A stretch of DNA of 64,000 nucleotides from Rudaeicoccus suwonensis. GTDB lineage: Bacteria > Actinomycetota > Actinomycetes > Actinomycetales > Dermatophilaceae. The notes beneath the pieces are model-generated. The model did not search any database, had not been told where the DNA came from, and saw only the letters and a program-made list of their open reading frames with translations. The position numbers were made by a program, and so were the translations under genes. The stretch spans positions 62,001-126,000 of the forward strand of contig NZ_VIVQ01000002.1 in NCBI RefSeq assembly GCF_007829035.1. Reading direction: 5' to 3'. Below are positions 11,449 to 19,688 of the stretch, one piece after another. Every line of letters begins with the position of its first letter. Position 1 is the stretch's first letter.

Positions 11449-13785
11449 ATGAGCGCTGCCACCGACAGATCCCGCACCGCGGCGCGTGCCGCTTTCGACC
11501 CAGCCGTCGCGCTGTCGTCGCTGTGCGGCGCCGGCACCGGCGAACTGCTGCACGTGCGCGAACTTCCGCAGCGGGATGCGGTCACGGCCGCCTGGCCGGA
11601 GTGGGTGAATCCGCAGGTGGCAGCGGCGATCCGGGGCACCGGGGTCGGCACCTTGTGGTCGCACCAGCGGGCCGCCGCCGACCTGGCCTGGTCCGGACAG
11701 CATGTCGTGCTCAGCACCGGCACCGCGTCCGGCAAGAGTCTGGGTTACCTGTTGCCGATGCTGTCTGCGGTGGCCGACGGAGCCTCGGCCCCGACAGGCC
11801 GCGGCGCCACCGCGATCTACCTCGCTCCGACCAAGGCCCTGGCCGCCGACCAGGAGGCGCGCATCCGCTTGTATGCCGTGCCAGGGGTCCGTGCTGCGAC
11901 ATACGACGGGGACACCCCACCCGACGAGCGGCGCTGGATCCGCGACCATGCGTCCCTGCTGCTCACCAACCCCGACCTGCTGCACCACACGATGCTGCCC
12001 GGGCACGAGCGTTGGGCGTCCTTCTTCCGCGCGTTGCGATATGTCGTCGTCGACGAATGCCATGTCTACAAGGGCGTTTTCGGCTCGCACGTTGCGTCAG
12101 TGCTGCGACGCCTCCGGCGCATCGCCGCCAGGTATGGCGCATCGCCCACCTTCGTGCTGGCCTCCGCCACGATCGCGACCCCCGGGCTGCACTGCGAGGA
12201 GCTGACCGGCCTGCCGATCGAGGCGATCACACATGACGGATCACCAAGAGCCGCAATGACGTTCGCACTCTGGCAACCAGGCGGCAAGGCCGGTGGCGGG
12301 CAGGACTCCGCGCAGCGCAGCGCGGTCGCCGAGTCCGCTGATCTGATGGCCGCCCTCATCTCGCAGGGTGTGCAGACGCTGACCTTCGCCCGATCCCGTG
12401 TCGGCGTCGAAGTCGTCGCTGAGATGGTCCGCTCTGCCTTGCGCGAGGTGGCGCCGGGCAGCGCGAGGTCGGTCGCGGCATACCGCGGCGGCTATCTGCC
12501 GGAGGAGCGGCGTGTCCTTGAAAACGACCTGCGCACAGGCGTTTTGCGTGGCCTGGCAGCAACGTCGGCACTCGAGCTCGGCATCGATGTCAGCGGACTG
12601 GATGCCGTCATCCTCGCCGGCTGGCCGGGCACGCATGCCTCCTTGTGGCAGCAGGCCGGCAGGGCAGGGCGCAGCGGCCGGCGTTCGCTGGTGGTGCTCG
12701 TCGCCGCGGACGATCCGCTGGACACCTTCCTGGTGCACCATCCGGAGGCAATCTTCGACCGTCCGATCGAGACGGCGACGCTCGACCCGGCCAACCCGTT
12801 CGTCCTGGCGCCGCACCTGACCGCGGCCGCGCACGAGTTGCCGCTGACCGAGGCCGACAGCGACATCTTCGGCGCGACGCTGCCCGCGGTTGTCGACACC
12901 CTCGTCGCGCGTGGCCTGTTGCGACGCCGCCCGAAGGGCTGGTTCTGGGCACGCGAGGATCGCCCGACCGATCACTTCTCGCTGCGCGGCGACGGTGACG
13001 ACGACATTCGCATCGTCGAGACCCGCACCGCGCGGGTGCTCGGCACGGTGGATTCGGCGCGGGCACACGCCGCGGTCCACACCGGCGCGGTCTACCTGCA
13101 CCAGGGACAGTCGCATGTCGTCACTGCGCTGGATCTTGAGGCGACCAGCGCTCACGTGGTGGTCGGAGATCCCGGCTGGTCGACGGTCGCCAGGTCGGTG
13201 TCGGCCTTCGACATACAGCAGGTCGAGCACGAAAAGTCCTGGGGCGCAGCAATACTCAACTTCGGAACCATCCGGGTGCGCTCGCAGGTGACGTCATTCC
13301 TGCGGCTGTTGCCGTCAGGCGAGGTGATCGGTGAACACCCGCTGGACCTGCCGGAGCGGGCACTGCAGACGCGTGGCGTCTGGTGGACCCTGCCGGAGTC
13401 CGCGCTCGAAGCTGCCGGCCTTGACGAGGCCACCTGGCCGGGGGCCCTGCATGCAGCCGAGCATGCGTCGATCGGGATGCTCCCGTTGGTCGCGCAGTCC
13501 GACCGCTGGGATGTCGGCGGCGTGTCGACCGCGCTCCATCCGGACACCGGTATGCCGACGGTCGTCGTCTACGACGGCTATCCGGGCGGCGCCGGTTTCG
13601 CCCGGCGTGCGTATGACGAGGCCGTCACCTGGTTGATGGCCACGCGCTCGGCCGTCGCGGCATGCCCGTGCAAGGACGGGTGCCCGTCATGCGTGCAGTC
13701 GCCCAAGTGCGGCAACGGCAACAACCCCCTGGACAAGGCCGGTGCGATCGTCGTGCTTGACCTGGTGCTCGCCGAGGCCTCGTAA
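11449..13785 (+). CDS. DEAD/DEAH-box helicase with C-terminal DUF1998 Zn domain (MrfA/YprA-like)
   Basis: The 778-residue protein is a superfamily 2 helicase. Visible motifs are Walker A TGTASGKS (about 90-97), motif II VVVDECH, motif III LASATIATP and motif VI QQAGRAGRSG. The C-terminus holds the DUF1998 four-Cys cluster in ACPCKDGCPSCVQSPKCGN, diagnostic of the MrfA/YprA group, whose Bacillus member is a DNA repair helicase. It lies between topA and the tad locus, as the homologous helicase does in mycobacteria. Large antisense frames in this gene are codon-bias shadows. The exact nucleic-acid substrate is not readable. Confidence 0.93.
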   Translation: MSAATDRSRTAARAAFDPAVALSSLCGAGTGELLHVRELPQRDAVTAAWPEWVNPQVAAAIRGTGVGTLWSHQRAAADLAWSGQHVVLSTGTASGKSLGYLLPMLSAVADGASAPTGRGATAIYLAPTKALAADQEARIRLYAVPGVRAATYDGDTPPDERRWIRDHASLLLTNPDLLHHTMLPGHERWASFFRALRYVVVDECHVYKGVFGSHVASVLRRLRRIAARYGASPTFVLASATIATPGLHCEELTGLPIEAITHDGSPRAAMTFALWQPGGKAGGGQDSAQRSAVAESADLMAALISQGVQTLTFARSRVGVEVVAEMVRSALREVAPGSARSVAAYRGGYLPEERRVLENDLRTGVLRGLAATSALELGIDVSGLDAVILAGWPGTHASLWQQAGRAGRSGRRSLVVLVAADDPLDTFLVHHPEAIFDRPIETATLDPANPFVLAPHLTAAAHELPLTEADSDIFGATLPAVVDTLVARGLLRRRPKGWFWAREDRPTDHFSLRGDGDDDIRIVETRTARVLGTVDSARAHAAVHTGAVYLHQGQSHVVTALDLEATSAHVVVGDPGWSTVARSVSAFDIQQVEHEKSWGAAILNFGTIRVRSQVTSFLRLLPSGEVIGEHPLDLPERALQTRGVWWTLPESALEAAGLDEATWPGALHAAEHASIGMLPLVAQSDRWDVGGVSTALHPDTGMPTVVVYDGYPGGAGFARRAYDEAVTWLMATRSAVAACPCKDGCPSCVQSPKCGNGNNPLDKAGAIVVLDLVLAEAS

Positions 13786-13813
13786 TTCGGATGCCGCGCC
13801 CTCGCCGAACGGG

Positions 13814-13819
13814 CATAGT
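13814..13819 (+). promoter_or_regulatory. -10 box of a leaderless promoter (acetyltransferase gene)
   Basis: CATAGT ends eight bases before the GTG start at 13828, and no ribosome-binding site intervenes. Confidence 0.4.
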
Positions 13820-13827
13820 CGTGTGCC

Positions 13828-14637
13828 GTGAGCGATCGCGACACCCTGCTGGCGGCATACGACAACCAACTGCGCACCGACGCTGAGGTGTCAGGCGCAC
13901 TCTCCGTCGAACGCCACGGCCCGTTGCTGTGGGCGCACTTCCCGCATGGCCGTGGTTTTGTCACCTACCGCACTCTCGAGGGGTGCAGCCGCACAGACCT
14001 TGCGACACTCGTGGCCGAATCCGTCGCGCACTTCGAATACGATGCAGCAACAACGACGTTCGAGTGGAAGACCCGTGGACACGATGTGGCTCCCGGCCTT
14101 GCGGAGTTGCTGATTGACGCCGGCTGCGTCGCCGAAGAACCGGAGTCGGTGATGATCGGCCGTGCCGAAACACTTGCCGTCGAGGTCCCCATTCCTGCGG
14201 AAGTCACCCTGCGCTCGGTCAGCGCGTATGACGACGTCCTGGCGATGACCACGATGCAGGGCGTCGTCTTCGGTGATCCGCCCGAACAGGCCGTGGCCAT
14301 GGCCGACGCCGCGATGGATCGGCTGAGCGCCGACGCGATCCCCGGTGCCGCGATGTGGATCGCCGAAGCCGGAAGCTCGGTCATCTGCGCCGGCCGTGTC
14401 GACCCGGTCGCGGGCACGGATTTCGCCGGCATCTGGGGTGGATCCACGCTGCCGCAGTGGCGGGGGCGCGGCATCTATCGAGCGCTGACCGCACGGCGCG
14501 CACAGTCGGCGATGGCGGTCGGCAAGACGCTGATCAACTCCGACTCCACCGAATACTCCAGGCCGATCCTGGAGCGCTACGGCTTCCTGAAGGTCACCAC
14601 CACGACGCCCTACGTCTGGTGCCGAACGCTCGCCTGA
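13828..14637 (+). CDS. GNAT-family N-acetyltransferase
   Basis: The 269-residue protein has a C-terminal GNAT fold (about 130-265). The acetyl-CoA pyrophosphate loop is in LPQWRGRGIYRALTARRA (about 212-229), matching the Q/R-x-x-G-x-G/A motif. The following strand has LINSDSTEYSRPILERYGF, the usual late GNAT element. The N-terminal 120 residues are a divergent, possibly degenerate GNAT-like half. The substrate is unknown. The GTG start at 13828 lies just after a CATAGT box, suggesting a leaderless transcript. It is convergent with the tad operon, with three bases between the stops. Confidence 0.85.
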   Translation: MSDRDTLLAAYDNQLRTDAEVSGALSVERHGPLLWAHFPHGRGFVTYRTLEGCSRTDLATLVAESVAHFEYDAATTTFEWKTRGHDVAPGLAELLIDAGCVAEEPESVMIGRAETLAVEVPIPAEVTLRSVSAYDDVLAMTTMQGVVFGDPPEQAVAMADAAMDRLSADAIPGAAMWIAEAGSSVICAGRVDPVAGTDFAGIWGGSTLPQWRGRGIYRALTARRAQSAMAVGKTLINSDSTEYSRPILERYGFLKVTTTTPYVWCRTLA

Positions 14638-14640
14638 AGG

Positions 14641-14988
14641 TCAGCCGGGCCCTGCGCGGGCACGGGCTGTCGCCTCCGGCAGACCTCTCCATCCAGCGCG
14701 CACGGCCGCCACCACGATCACCTCCTGACCGGTCACCTCGCAGCCGGCCATCCGAGCGTGATTGCGGTGCGCGACTGTCCCGGCTGCCGCACAGGCACCA
14801 CTCGTGCTCGCGGCTCCAGGATCAACCATCACACCGGCGGCGGCCAGGGCCGCCATATCCGCTGCGGCTCTCGCCTGGTGACTGGCCTGCACGGCCGACA
14901 CCAGCGCCATCGCGCCGAACAGGAGACTGACCAACACACCCACGATGCCCACAACCAGAACCGTGGCCGAGCCCTGCTGCCGCCTCAT
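14641..14988 (-). CDS. TadE-like protein of the Tad locus (Rv3654c-type)
   Basis: This 115-residue protein has one N-terminal membrane segment (about residues 8-30, ATVLVVGIVGVLVSLLFGAMAL) followed by an Ala-rich helix, as in the last gene of mycobacteria-like Tad loci. Unlike the pilin-like TadE upstream it lacks a clear prepilin peptidase site with Glu at +5. The ATG at 14988 overlaps the TadE stop by four bases, which decides the start; an in-frame upstream start at 15081 would lie deep inside tadE. It is the terminal gene of the operon. Its role in the pilus or secretion machine is unknown. Confidence 0.8.
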   Translation of the reverse strand: MRRQQGSATVLVVGIVGVLVSLLFGAMALVSAVQASHQARAAADMAALAAAGVMVDPGAASTSGACAAAGTVAHRNHARMAGCEVTGQEVIVVAAVRAGWRGLPEATARARAGPG

Positions 14989-15401
14989 GGAGCGCCACCG
15001 GATTCGACCGGCGAGCCGTCGTCGCCGCGCTCGACCGGAGCCGTCACCGACGACGACAACGGCCGCCCGCCGACCAGCCATCCGAACGGGCCAGGCGCCG
15101 GCGCTCGCACGGTCACGGTCACCTCGTCCGCCGACCGCTCAGCCACGACGGTGACACCGCTCGGACCGGCCCGCTCACCGACCGCTCGGACTGCAGCAGC
15201 GGAATCACCTCGCGCCGCTGCCCGTGCCGCGACGCGCGCTGAGTCCACACAGCGCACCTGGTTCACGCCGATCAGCACTGCGTTGAGCACGACGACCAGC
15301 ACGAAGACGACCACCGGCAACGTGGCCGCCAACTCCGCCGTCACCATGCCGCCCTCCCGGCTGGATCCACACCGACGAGCAGGCGGCCACGTTCGCGCCA
15401 T
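14985..15401 (-). CDS. TadE-family minor pilin
   Basis: The 138-residue product contains EGGMVTAELAATLP at about residues 16-29, a prepilin-like site (cleavage after Gly, Glu at +5) followed by a hydrophobic helix (VVVFVLVVVLNAVLIGVN). TadE-type pseudopilins are processed by a TadV peptidase and take part in Flp pilus assembly. No peptidase gene is in the window. The ATG at 15401 overlaps the stop of the DUF4244 gene by four bases. An internal GGM start is possible but lacks the coupling. Confidence 0.82.
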   Translation of the reverse strand: MARTWPPARRCGSSREGGMVTAELAATLPVVVFVLVVVLNAVLIGVNQVRCVDSARVAARAAARGDSAAAVRAVGERAGPSGVTVVAERSADEVTVTVRAPAPGPFGWLVGGRPLSSSVTAPVERGDDGSPVESGGAP

Positions 15402-15628
15402 CAGCCCGCGACGCTGAGCGCCGACTCGATGATCGAGGTCAACGCCGACTTCACCGCGCCGGACTTGACCACTGCCATCAGGACTGCCGCAAATGCGACG
15501 GCTGCGAGAGTTCCGACAGCGTATTCCGCTGTCGTCATTCCAGATTCGCGGCCAGTGCGCGCCGCACTCGTTGCGCTGATCCAGCGCTGCTGCAGTCGTG
15601 CTCCGACTCGGACATACCGTTGTGACAT
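15401..15628 (-). CDS. DUF4244 Flp-pilin-like protein
   Basis: This 75-residue protein has a basic N-terminus, then GRESGMTTAEYAVGTLAAVA (about 29-48). The G-M-T-T-A-E-Y pattern is a type IVb prepilin site with Glu at +5 and Tyr at +6 of the mature protein, followed by a hydrophobic helix. It is the likely major structural pilin of the locus. The start at 15628 is fixed by an excellent Shine-Dalgarno AAGGAGG seven bases upstream. It is the only gene of the operon with a strong site of its own, which fits a highly expressed subunit; 100 bases separate it from tadC. Confidence 0.88.
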   Translation of the reverse strand: MSQRYVRVGARLQQRWISATSAARTGRESGMTTAEYAVGTLAAVAFAAVLMAVVKSGAVKSALTSIIESALSVAG

Positions 15629-15728
15629 TGCTTCCTCCTTGTGATGGATCGCCCTTGTCTGAAGGACGTTCGTTGAGGTGGCGACCGAAAGCGGCGACCA
15701 CCGGCCCGGACTCGTTCCGGGTGGTTTC

Positions 15729-16415
15729 TCATGCGGCACCAGCCAGCAGCCCGCGGGCCAGCGTGGCGACGACGGGCACGACCGTGAGCAAGGCGAAGGC
15801 CGGCAGAAAACACAGCCCCAGCGGCAGCACCACCATCACCGACAGACGCCCGGTCGCCTCCTCAATCCGACGTTGCTCCGTGCGCCGTATGTCGGTGGCC
15901 GCGCGACGGAGCAAGGCCCCTGGCGGAACACCCGCGACTCCGGCGAGCGCGAGCGCCTGACCGGCCGGGCGCCATACGTCCGGCAGTCCATCCCACGCCC
16001 GGCTCTCGTCGACTCCCCATCGCAGCGCCGCGACCACCTGTTTGAGGTGGCGTCGCACGATCGGCCCACTCTCGGATGCGACGGCATCGACCGCCGCCAC
16101 CAAGGGCACACCGCTGGTGAGCGCCAGTGCGATGAGATCCATCGCGGCTGCCGCGCTGAGCACGTCTTCGCGTTCGTCCCCGTCGCCGCCACCCTGCCCG
16201 GAGCCGTCCGTGTCGTCACCGACGAGATTGTCAGAAGGCGCGGCCTCGGCCGCCGAAGCGACATCCTGCGACCTGCGACCCAGGGCACCATCCGGGAGAA
16301 GGCCCTCCGCCGCCGACGCACCACGTCGCCCTCGGCCATCCGCCGCCTGCCGCGCCGGCCACAGAAGTGGAACGGCAGCGACAGCCGCAACGGCCAGCAC
16401 CAGCGCATCGCTCAT
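15729..16415 (-). CDS. tadC: Tad pilus assembly protein TadC (type II secretion F-like)
   Basis: The 228-residue protein is the smaller GspF/TadC-type inner-membrane platform component. It has an N-terminal membrane segment, a cytoplasmic helical region with LALTSGVPLVAAVDAVASE and WDGLPDVWRPAGQALALA, and a C-terminal pair of membrane helices (SVMVVLPLGLCFLPAFALLT). It would form the assembly platform with TadB. The ATG at 16415 overlaps the tadB stop by four bases, which decides the start over an in-frame codon at 16436. A Ser/Asp/Gly-rich loop sits at about residues 45-70. Confidence 0.87.
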   Translation of the reverse strand: MSDALVLAVAAVAAVPLLWPARQAADGRGRRGASAAEGLLPDGALGRRSQDVASAAEAAPSDNLVGDDTDGSGQGGGDGDEREDVLSAAAAMDLIALALTSGVPLVAAVDAVASESGPIVRRHLKQVVAALRWGVDESRAWDGLPDVWRPAGQALALAGVAGVPPGALLRRAATDIRRTEQRRIEEATGRLSVMVVLPLGLCFLPAFALLTVVPVVATLARGLLAGAA

Positions 16416-17146
16416 GACAGTGCCGCCGATGCGCACGCGCGACGGATCATCCGGTGCACCATCCGTCGTCCGGCGAACAGCAACAGGAGGCCACCGCCGA
16501 GCACCACGAGACCTAACCGACCGGCATACAGCTGCCAGGGCAGGACCCCGATCAACGCGGCAATGCCGACGCCGACCAGTGGCAACCCGGACAGCAATTG
16601 CATCGTCGCTCGCGGACCAGCCGTCGCGACCGCAGCGCGTCGTTCTCGATCAACCTGCTCGCGCATCAATTCTGTTGCAGCTGAGAGTGATTCGGACAAT
16701 CCGCAACCTAGTTGCTCGGACAGCGCCCACGCGCGGGCGACACCGGCGAATGCGGGTACTGCGTGATCGTGGTGCAGCGCGCGCCACCGGTGGCTGAGTT
16801 CCTCACCCGCTGTGGCCGCCTCGGCCAATGCCTTCAGGTCGTCTCGCAATCGCGCATCGTTGATCGACCCGGCGGCGAGCAGCGCCGAGGTGGCAACCGC
16901 GGCCGCAGGTGCGACACCCGCCGCGATGGCCGGACCGATGCCCTCCAGCATCATGACGAGCCTGTCCACGTCGGCTGACACCGACCGGCCCGATCGACGA
17001 GCAAGAACCCAACGGATCAGCCCCGATGCCCCCACCTCCGACTCCTGCACCGCCCCCGTCGTGGCCGACCCCAGCGGCACCACCGGGTGGCGTCTGGGCC
17101 ACCCGAGCACGATCACGCCGAACAGGGCCGCCAGGACCCCGCTCAT
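16412..17146 (-). CDS. tadB: Tad pilus assembly protein TadB (type II secretion F-like)
   Basis: This 244-residue platform protein starts with a membrane helix (VLAALFGVIVLGW) and has the typical T2SSF cytoplasmic part (VDRLVMMLEGIGPAIAAGV, then FAGVARAWALSEQLGCGLSESL) followed by two C-terminal membrane segments. TadB and TadC together anchor the TadA ATPase and drive pilin extraction. The ATG overlaps the tadA stop by four bases. Composition matches the rest of the operon, and no motif is broken. Confidence 0.87.
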   Translation of the reverse strand: MSGVLAALFGVIVLGWPRRHPVVPLGSATTGAVQESEVGASGLIRWVLARRSGRSVSADVDRLVMMLEGIGPAIAAGVAPAAAVATSALLAAGSINDARLRDDLKALAEAATAGEELSHRWRALHHDHAVPAFAGVARAWALSEQLGCGLSESLSAATELMREQVDRERRAAVATAGPRATMQLLSGLPLVGVGIAALIGVLPWQLYAGRLGLVVLGGGLLLLFAGRRMVHRMIRRACASAALS

Positions 17147-18294
17147 CGCGGATCACCTGCGACCGACAACTCCTGCAGTCGCCGCCATCCGACGTCGGGC
17201 GTCAGGTCGCCGCCGACCCGTCGCAGTGCCGGCACCACGCGCAACGAATCACCCTGCCACTCAACGAGACCCACCTCGGCGACCACTCGCCGGCCTGCCG
17301 TCCGCCGGACATGCACCACGACCTTCACCGCGGACCCAAGTTGCGAACGCACTGCCGCCGGACTCATGCCCGCCAGTGCGCCGAGCGCCTCGAACCGCGT
17401 CACGACGTCGCCGCTGGTATTGGCGTGCAGAGTGCCGCAGCCACCCTCGTGACCGGTGTTGAGGGCGCTCAGCAACTCGCGCACCTCGGCGCCGCGCACC
17501 TCGCCGACCACCAGCCGGTCGGGTCGCATGCGAAGCGACTGGCGCACCAAGGTCGTCAACGGAATCTCGCCCTGGCCTTCGACATTCGGCGAACGCGTCT
17601 CGAGCCGGACCACGTGCGGGTGCTCGATCTGCAACTCGCGGACGTCTTCGACGACGAGGATGCGCTCGGCCGCAGGCACCTCCCCGAGCATCGCCGCGAG
17701 CAGAGTCGTCTTGCCCGAACCGGTGCCACCACTGACGACGAAGGCGACTCGTGCGCGCACCAGAGACCGCAGTGCCTGCAGACCGCACGCACCGAGAGAC
17801 CCTCCCTCGGCCAACTGCTCCAACGAAGGTGGGGACTGCCGCGGCACACGAATGCTGATGTGGGCGGCGCCGTCGACCAGCGGCGGCAGGATCGCGTGCA
17901 GCCGTGCGCCACCGGGCAGCAGACCGTCGACGCACGGGCTGGTCTCGTCCAACCGTCGGCCGGCCAGCGTCGCCAGCCGGACCGCAAGGCGACGCACCGC
18001 AGCGGCGTCACCCATCTCGAGGCTGACGGGGCGCAGTCCGTCGCCCTGATCGACCCACACCCCCTGCACGCCGTTGACCAGCACATCCGTGACGTCCGGC
18101 AGGGTGAGCACCGCATCCAACGGCCCGGCACCGAAGACATCCGACTGAATCCGATCGGTCAGCCTGCGGACACTGTCCGACCCGAGCACCGCGGCATCGA
18201 CTTCGGCGAGCGCGCCGACCGTGCCTGGCGTCGGTGACCGGCCGTCGCGGATCTGCTCCCACAGGGCGTCGGCAACCCTCGGGTCGGCGCTCAT
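17143..18294 (-). CDS. tadA: Tad/Flp pilus ATPase TadA (CpaF)
   Basis: The 383-residue protein is the secretion-type hexameric ATPase powering Flp pilus assembly. It has an N-terminal domain with DVTDVLVNGVQGVWVD, Walker A SGGTGSGKTT (about 188-197), an Asp box region with VVEDVRELQ and a His box with GGCGTLHANTSGD. Length and order match CpaF-type ATPases. It overlaps the ssd gene upstream by four bases (ATGA) and tadB downstream likewise, giving one tightly coupled operon. Confidence 0.93.
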   Translation of the reverse strand: MSADPRVADALWEQIRDGRSPTPGTVGALAEVDAAVLGSDSVRRLTDRIQSDVFGAGPLDAVLTLPDVTDVLVNGVQGVWVDQGDGLRPVSLEMGDAAAVRRLAVRLATLAGRRLDETSPCVDGLLPGGARLHAILPPLVDGAAHISIRVPRQSPPSLEQLAEGGSLGACGLQALRSLVRARVAFVVSGGTGSGKTTLLAAMLGEVPAAERILVVEDVRELQIEHPHVVRLETRSPNVEGQGEIPLTTLVRQSLRMRPDRLVVGEVRGAEVRELLSALNTGHEGGCGTLHANTSGDVVTRFEALGALAGMSPAAVRSQLGSAVKVVVHVRRTAGRRVVAEVGLVEWQGDSLRVVPALRRVGGDLTPDVGWRRLQELSVAGDPR

Positions 18295-19004
18295 GCCGCG
18301 ACCACCGCGTCGTCAAGCAACAGGTCACGCACCAACTCGTCACACGCGGTCGCGAAGTCACCGCGCCCGCCTCCCGGTGGCAACCCTCGGTCCAGATCCG
18401 TCTGGACGTGCCGGTCGCTCGGCAGCCGGCCGACGACAGGTATGCCGAGGGCCTCCTCGATCTCGGTGCTGTCCATCCGGCCGCTATCGCGCAGCACCAG
18501 TCCGTCGACCGGACGCGTCAGATGCCCGGCAGTGGCCCCTGCAGCGGCCAGCCCCTGCGCCGTGCCGCGGGCGACCATGACCAGGCCGTCACACAGCTGT
18601 ACGACGTTGTCAGTGGCAGTTGCCCTGCCGACGTCGACCAGCAGCAGGTCGACGCACTCGCGCAGCGCCGTCGCTGCCGTTCGAAGGATCGTCGGCTCGA
18701 CGGCCTGCCACAGCCGCCCGTGCGACAGCACCACCACGCCGGACTCAGTGGCCGGCAGACGTTCGGTCAACCGAGCACCGTCGAGCCGGCCGGAGGCGCC
18801 GGCCAGGTGCTCCCACCGGATCCCGGGCTCGGTCTCGATGCCGAACACGATGTCGAGGCCACCGCCATACGGGTCGGCGTCGATGGCCGCCACCCGCAGT
18901 CCGGCGGCCTGCGCCCGCGTCGCACACCCAGCGACCAAGACGCTCGAGCCGGCCCCGGTGCCGCCGCCGACGATGCCGATCACTGTGCCCATCGAAGAGT
19001 TCAT
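18291..19004 (-). CDS. CpaE/Ssd-like P-loop protein of the Tad locus
   Basis: This 237-residue MinD/ParA-superfamily protein has a deviant Walker A, GGGTGAGSSVLVAG, in which the usual signature lysines of KGGxGKT are missing. Ssd/CpaE proteins in actinobacterial tad loci share this, and ATPase activity is doubtful. A Walker A' like IDADPYGGGLD and a Walker B like DLLLVDVGR follow. It probably localises or regulates the pilus machine; the mycobacterial relative is linked to septum control. The start at 19004 is preceded by AGGATCAGGG. It is the first gene of the seven-gene operon. Confidence 0.85.
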   Translation of the reverse strand: MNSSMGTVIGIVGGGTGAGSSVLVAGCATRAQAAGLRVAAIDADPYGGGLDIVFGIETEPGIRWEHLAGASGRLDGARLTERLPATESGVVVLSHGRLWQAVEPTILRTAATALRECVDLLLVDVGRATATDNVVQLCDGLVMVARGTAQGLAAAGATAGHLTRPVDGLVLRDSGRMDSTEIEEALGIPVVGRLPSDRHVQTDLDRGLPPGGGRGDFATACDELVRDLLLDDAVVAA

Positions 19005-19122
19005 GCCCTGATCCTGGCCACCGTGGAACCGCTCCCCCAGTCGCAACGTCAGTAGCTGTGGATGTCGGCCGGTGCACGGTCGGGGTGTGGATGAGGGGAC
19101 CGATTCGTTCGCCGGCCGGCAA

Positions 19123-19156
19123 CCGTATGAGCCCGCTCAGGGGTTGGCTCATACGG
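19123..19156. repeat. Perfect 11-bp hairpin containing the CATAC word in both arms
   Basis: CCGTATGAGCC (19123-19133) and GGCTCATACGG (19146-19156) are perfect complements around a 12-base loop. The hairpin lies 15 bases from the terminator-like stem at 19171 and upstream of the tad operon. Confidence 0.8.
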
Positions 19157-19170
19157 GCTTCGGGGACGTG

Positions 19171-19205
19171 AAAGACCCCCGCCCGGGGGGAGGGCGGGGG
19201 TCTTT
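19171..19205. terminator. Strong bidirectional terminator-like hairpin
   Basis: AAAGACCCCCGCCC (19171-19184) pairs perfectly with GGGCGGGGGTCTTT (19192-19205) over a 7-base loop. The A/T ends give a short U-run on either strand. On the minus strand it lies upstream of the tad operon and downstream of the Fic-like gene, so it probably ends the Fic-like/membrane-protein operon. Confidence 0.75.
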
Positions 19206-19426
19206 GGCATGCACGGTCCGGGGGGAGGAGCCGGGCACACCGAGCGCTGCTACCTCAGGGGGAGCGCTTCGTGGTCAAGGATTCCGGGCGAACCCGAGCC
19301 GTGACAATAGCCCTGAGAGAATCCATAAGAAATCCTTACCAATCCCCAAGGGTCGCGCCCGGCTGGTCACCGAGCCCGACTGCGACGCCGCAACACCTCG
19401 GCGCTCCACAGGGCCGCCACAACGAA

Positions 19427-19457
19427 GATGGCACCCCACTCGAGGTGAGGTGCCATC
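19427..19457. repeat. 9-bp inverted repeat
   Basis: GATGGCACC and GGTGCCATC are perfect arms around a 13-base loop that itself contains CTCGAG. It lies between the terminator and the Fic-like gene; a second terminator or an RNA structure are possible. Confidence 0.5.
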
Positions 19458-19688
19458 GGCCGCAGCCGGTCGCCCGGTGACCAAGCGTGCATCCTGTGGT
19501 TGTCGCCTAGGCGCGAGGCCCGGAACGAGCGGTCCAAATGTGGACTGTCTCCGCGTGGGTGCCGGTGTCGGTTGCGGTGGTCGTCGGACTCCCGTCCGTC
19601 GTTCGTGTGAACAGGTCTACTCCGATCGGCGGGCAGTCACAAGACTTGAATGCCGTCCGGGCGAGGCGGACAATCCGCACTGGCCACG

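Larger units (their letters stand above)
19005..19688. other. 684-base gene-free stretch between the tad operon and the Fic-like gene
   Basis: No frame here has convincing coding character. The stretch holds three strong inverted repeats (listed separately) and an A-rich patch at about 19308-19345. It is a divergent-side leader for the tad operon and the downstream side of the Fic-like gene. I see no tRNA or recognisable riboswitch. Confidence 0.6.

Noticed and set aside
12241-13230. 329-codon frame antisense to the helicase
   Set aside because: The helicase frame has all family motifs; the antisense frame has none.
19005-19688. Riboswitch upstream of the tad operon
   Set aside because: Stems are strong but no known aptamer core could be recognised, so only hairpins are reported.
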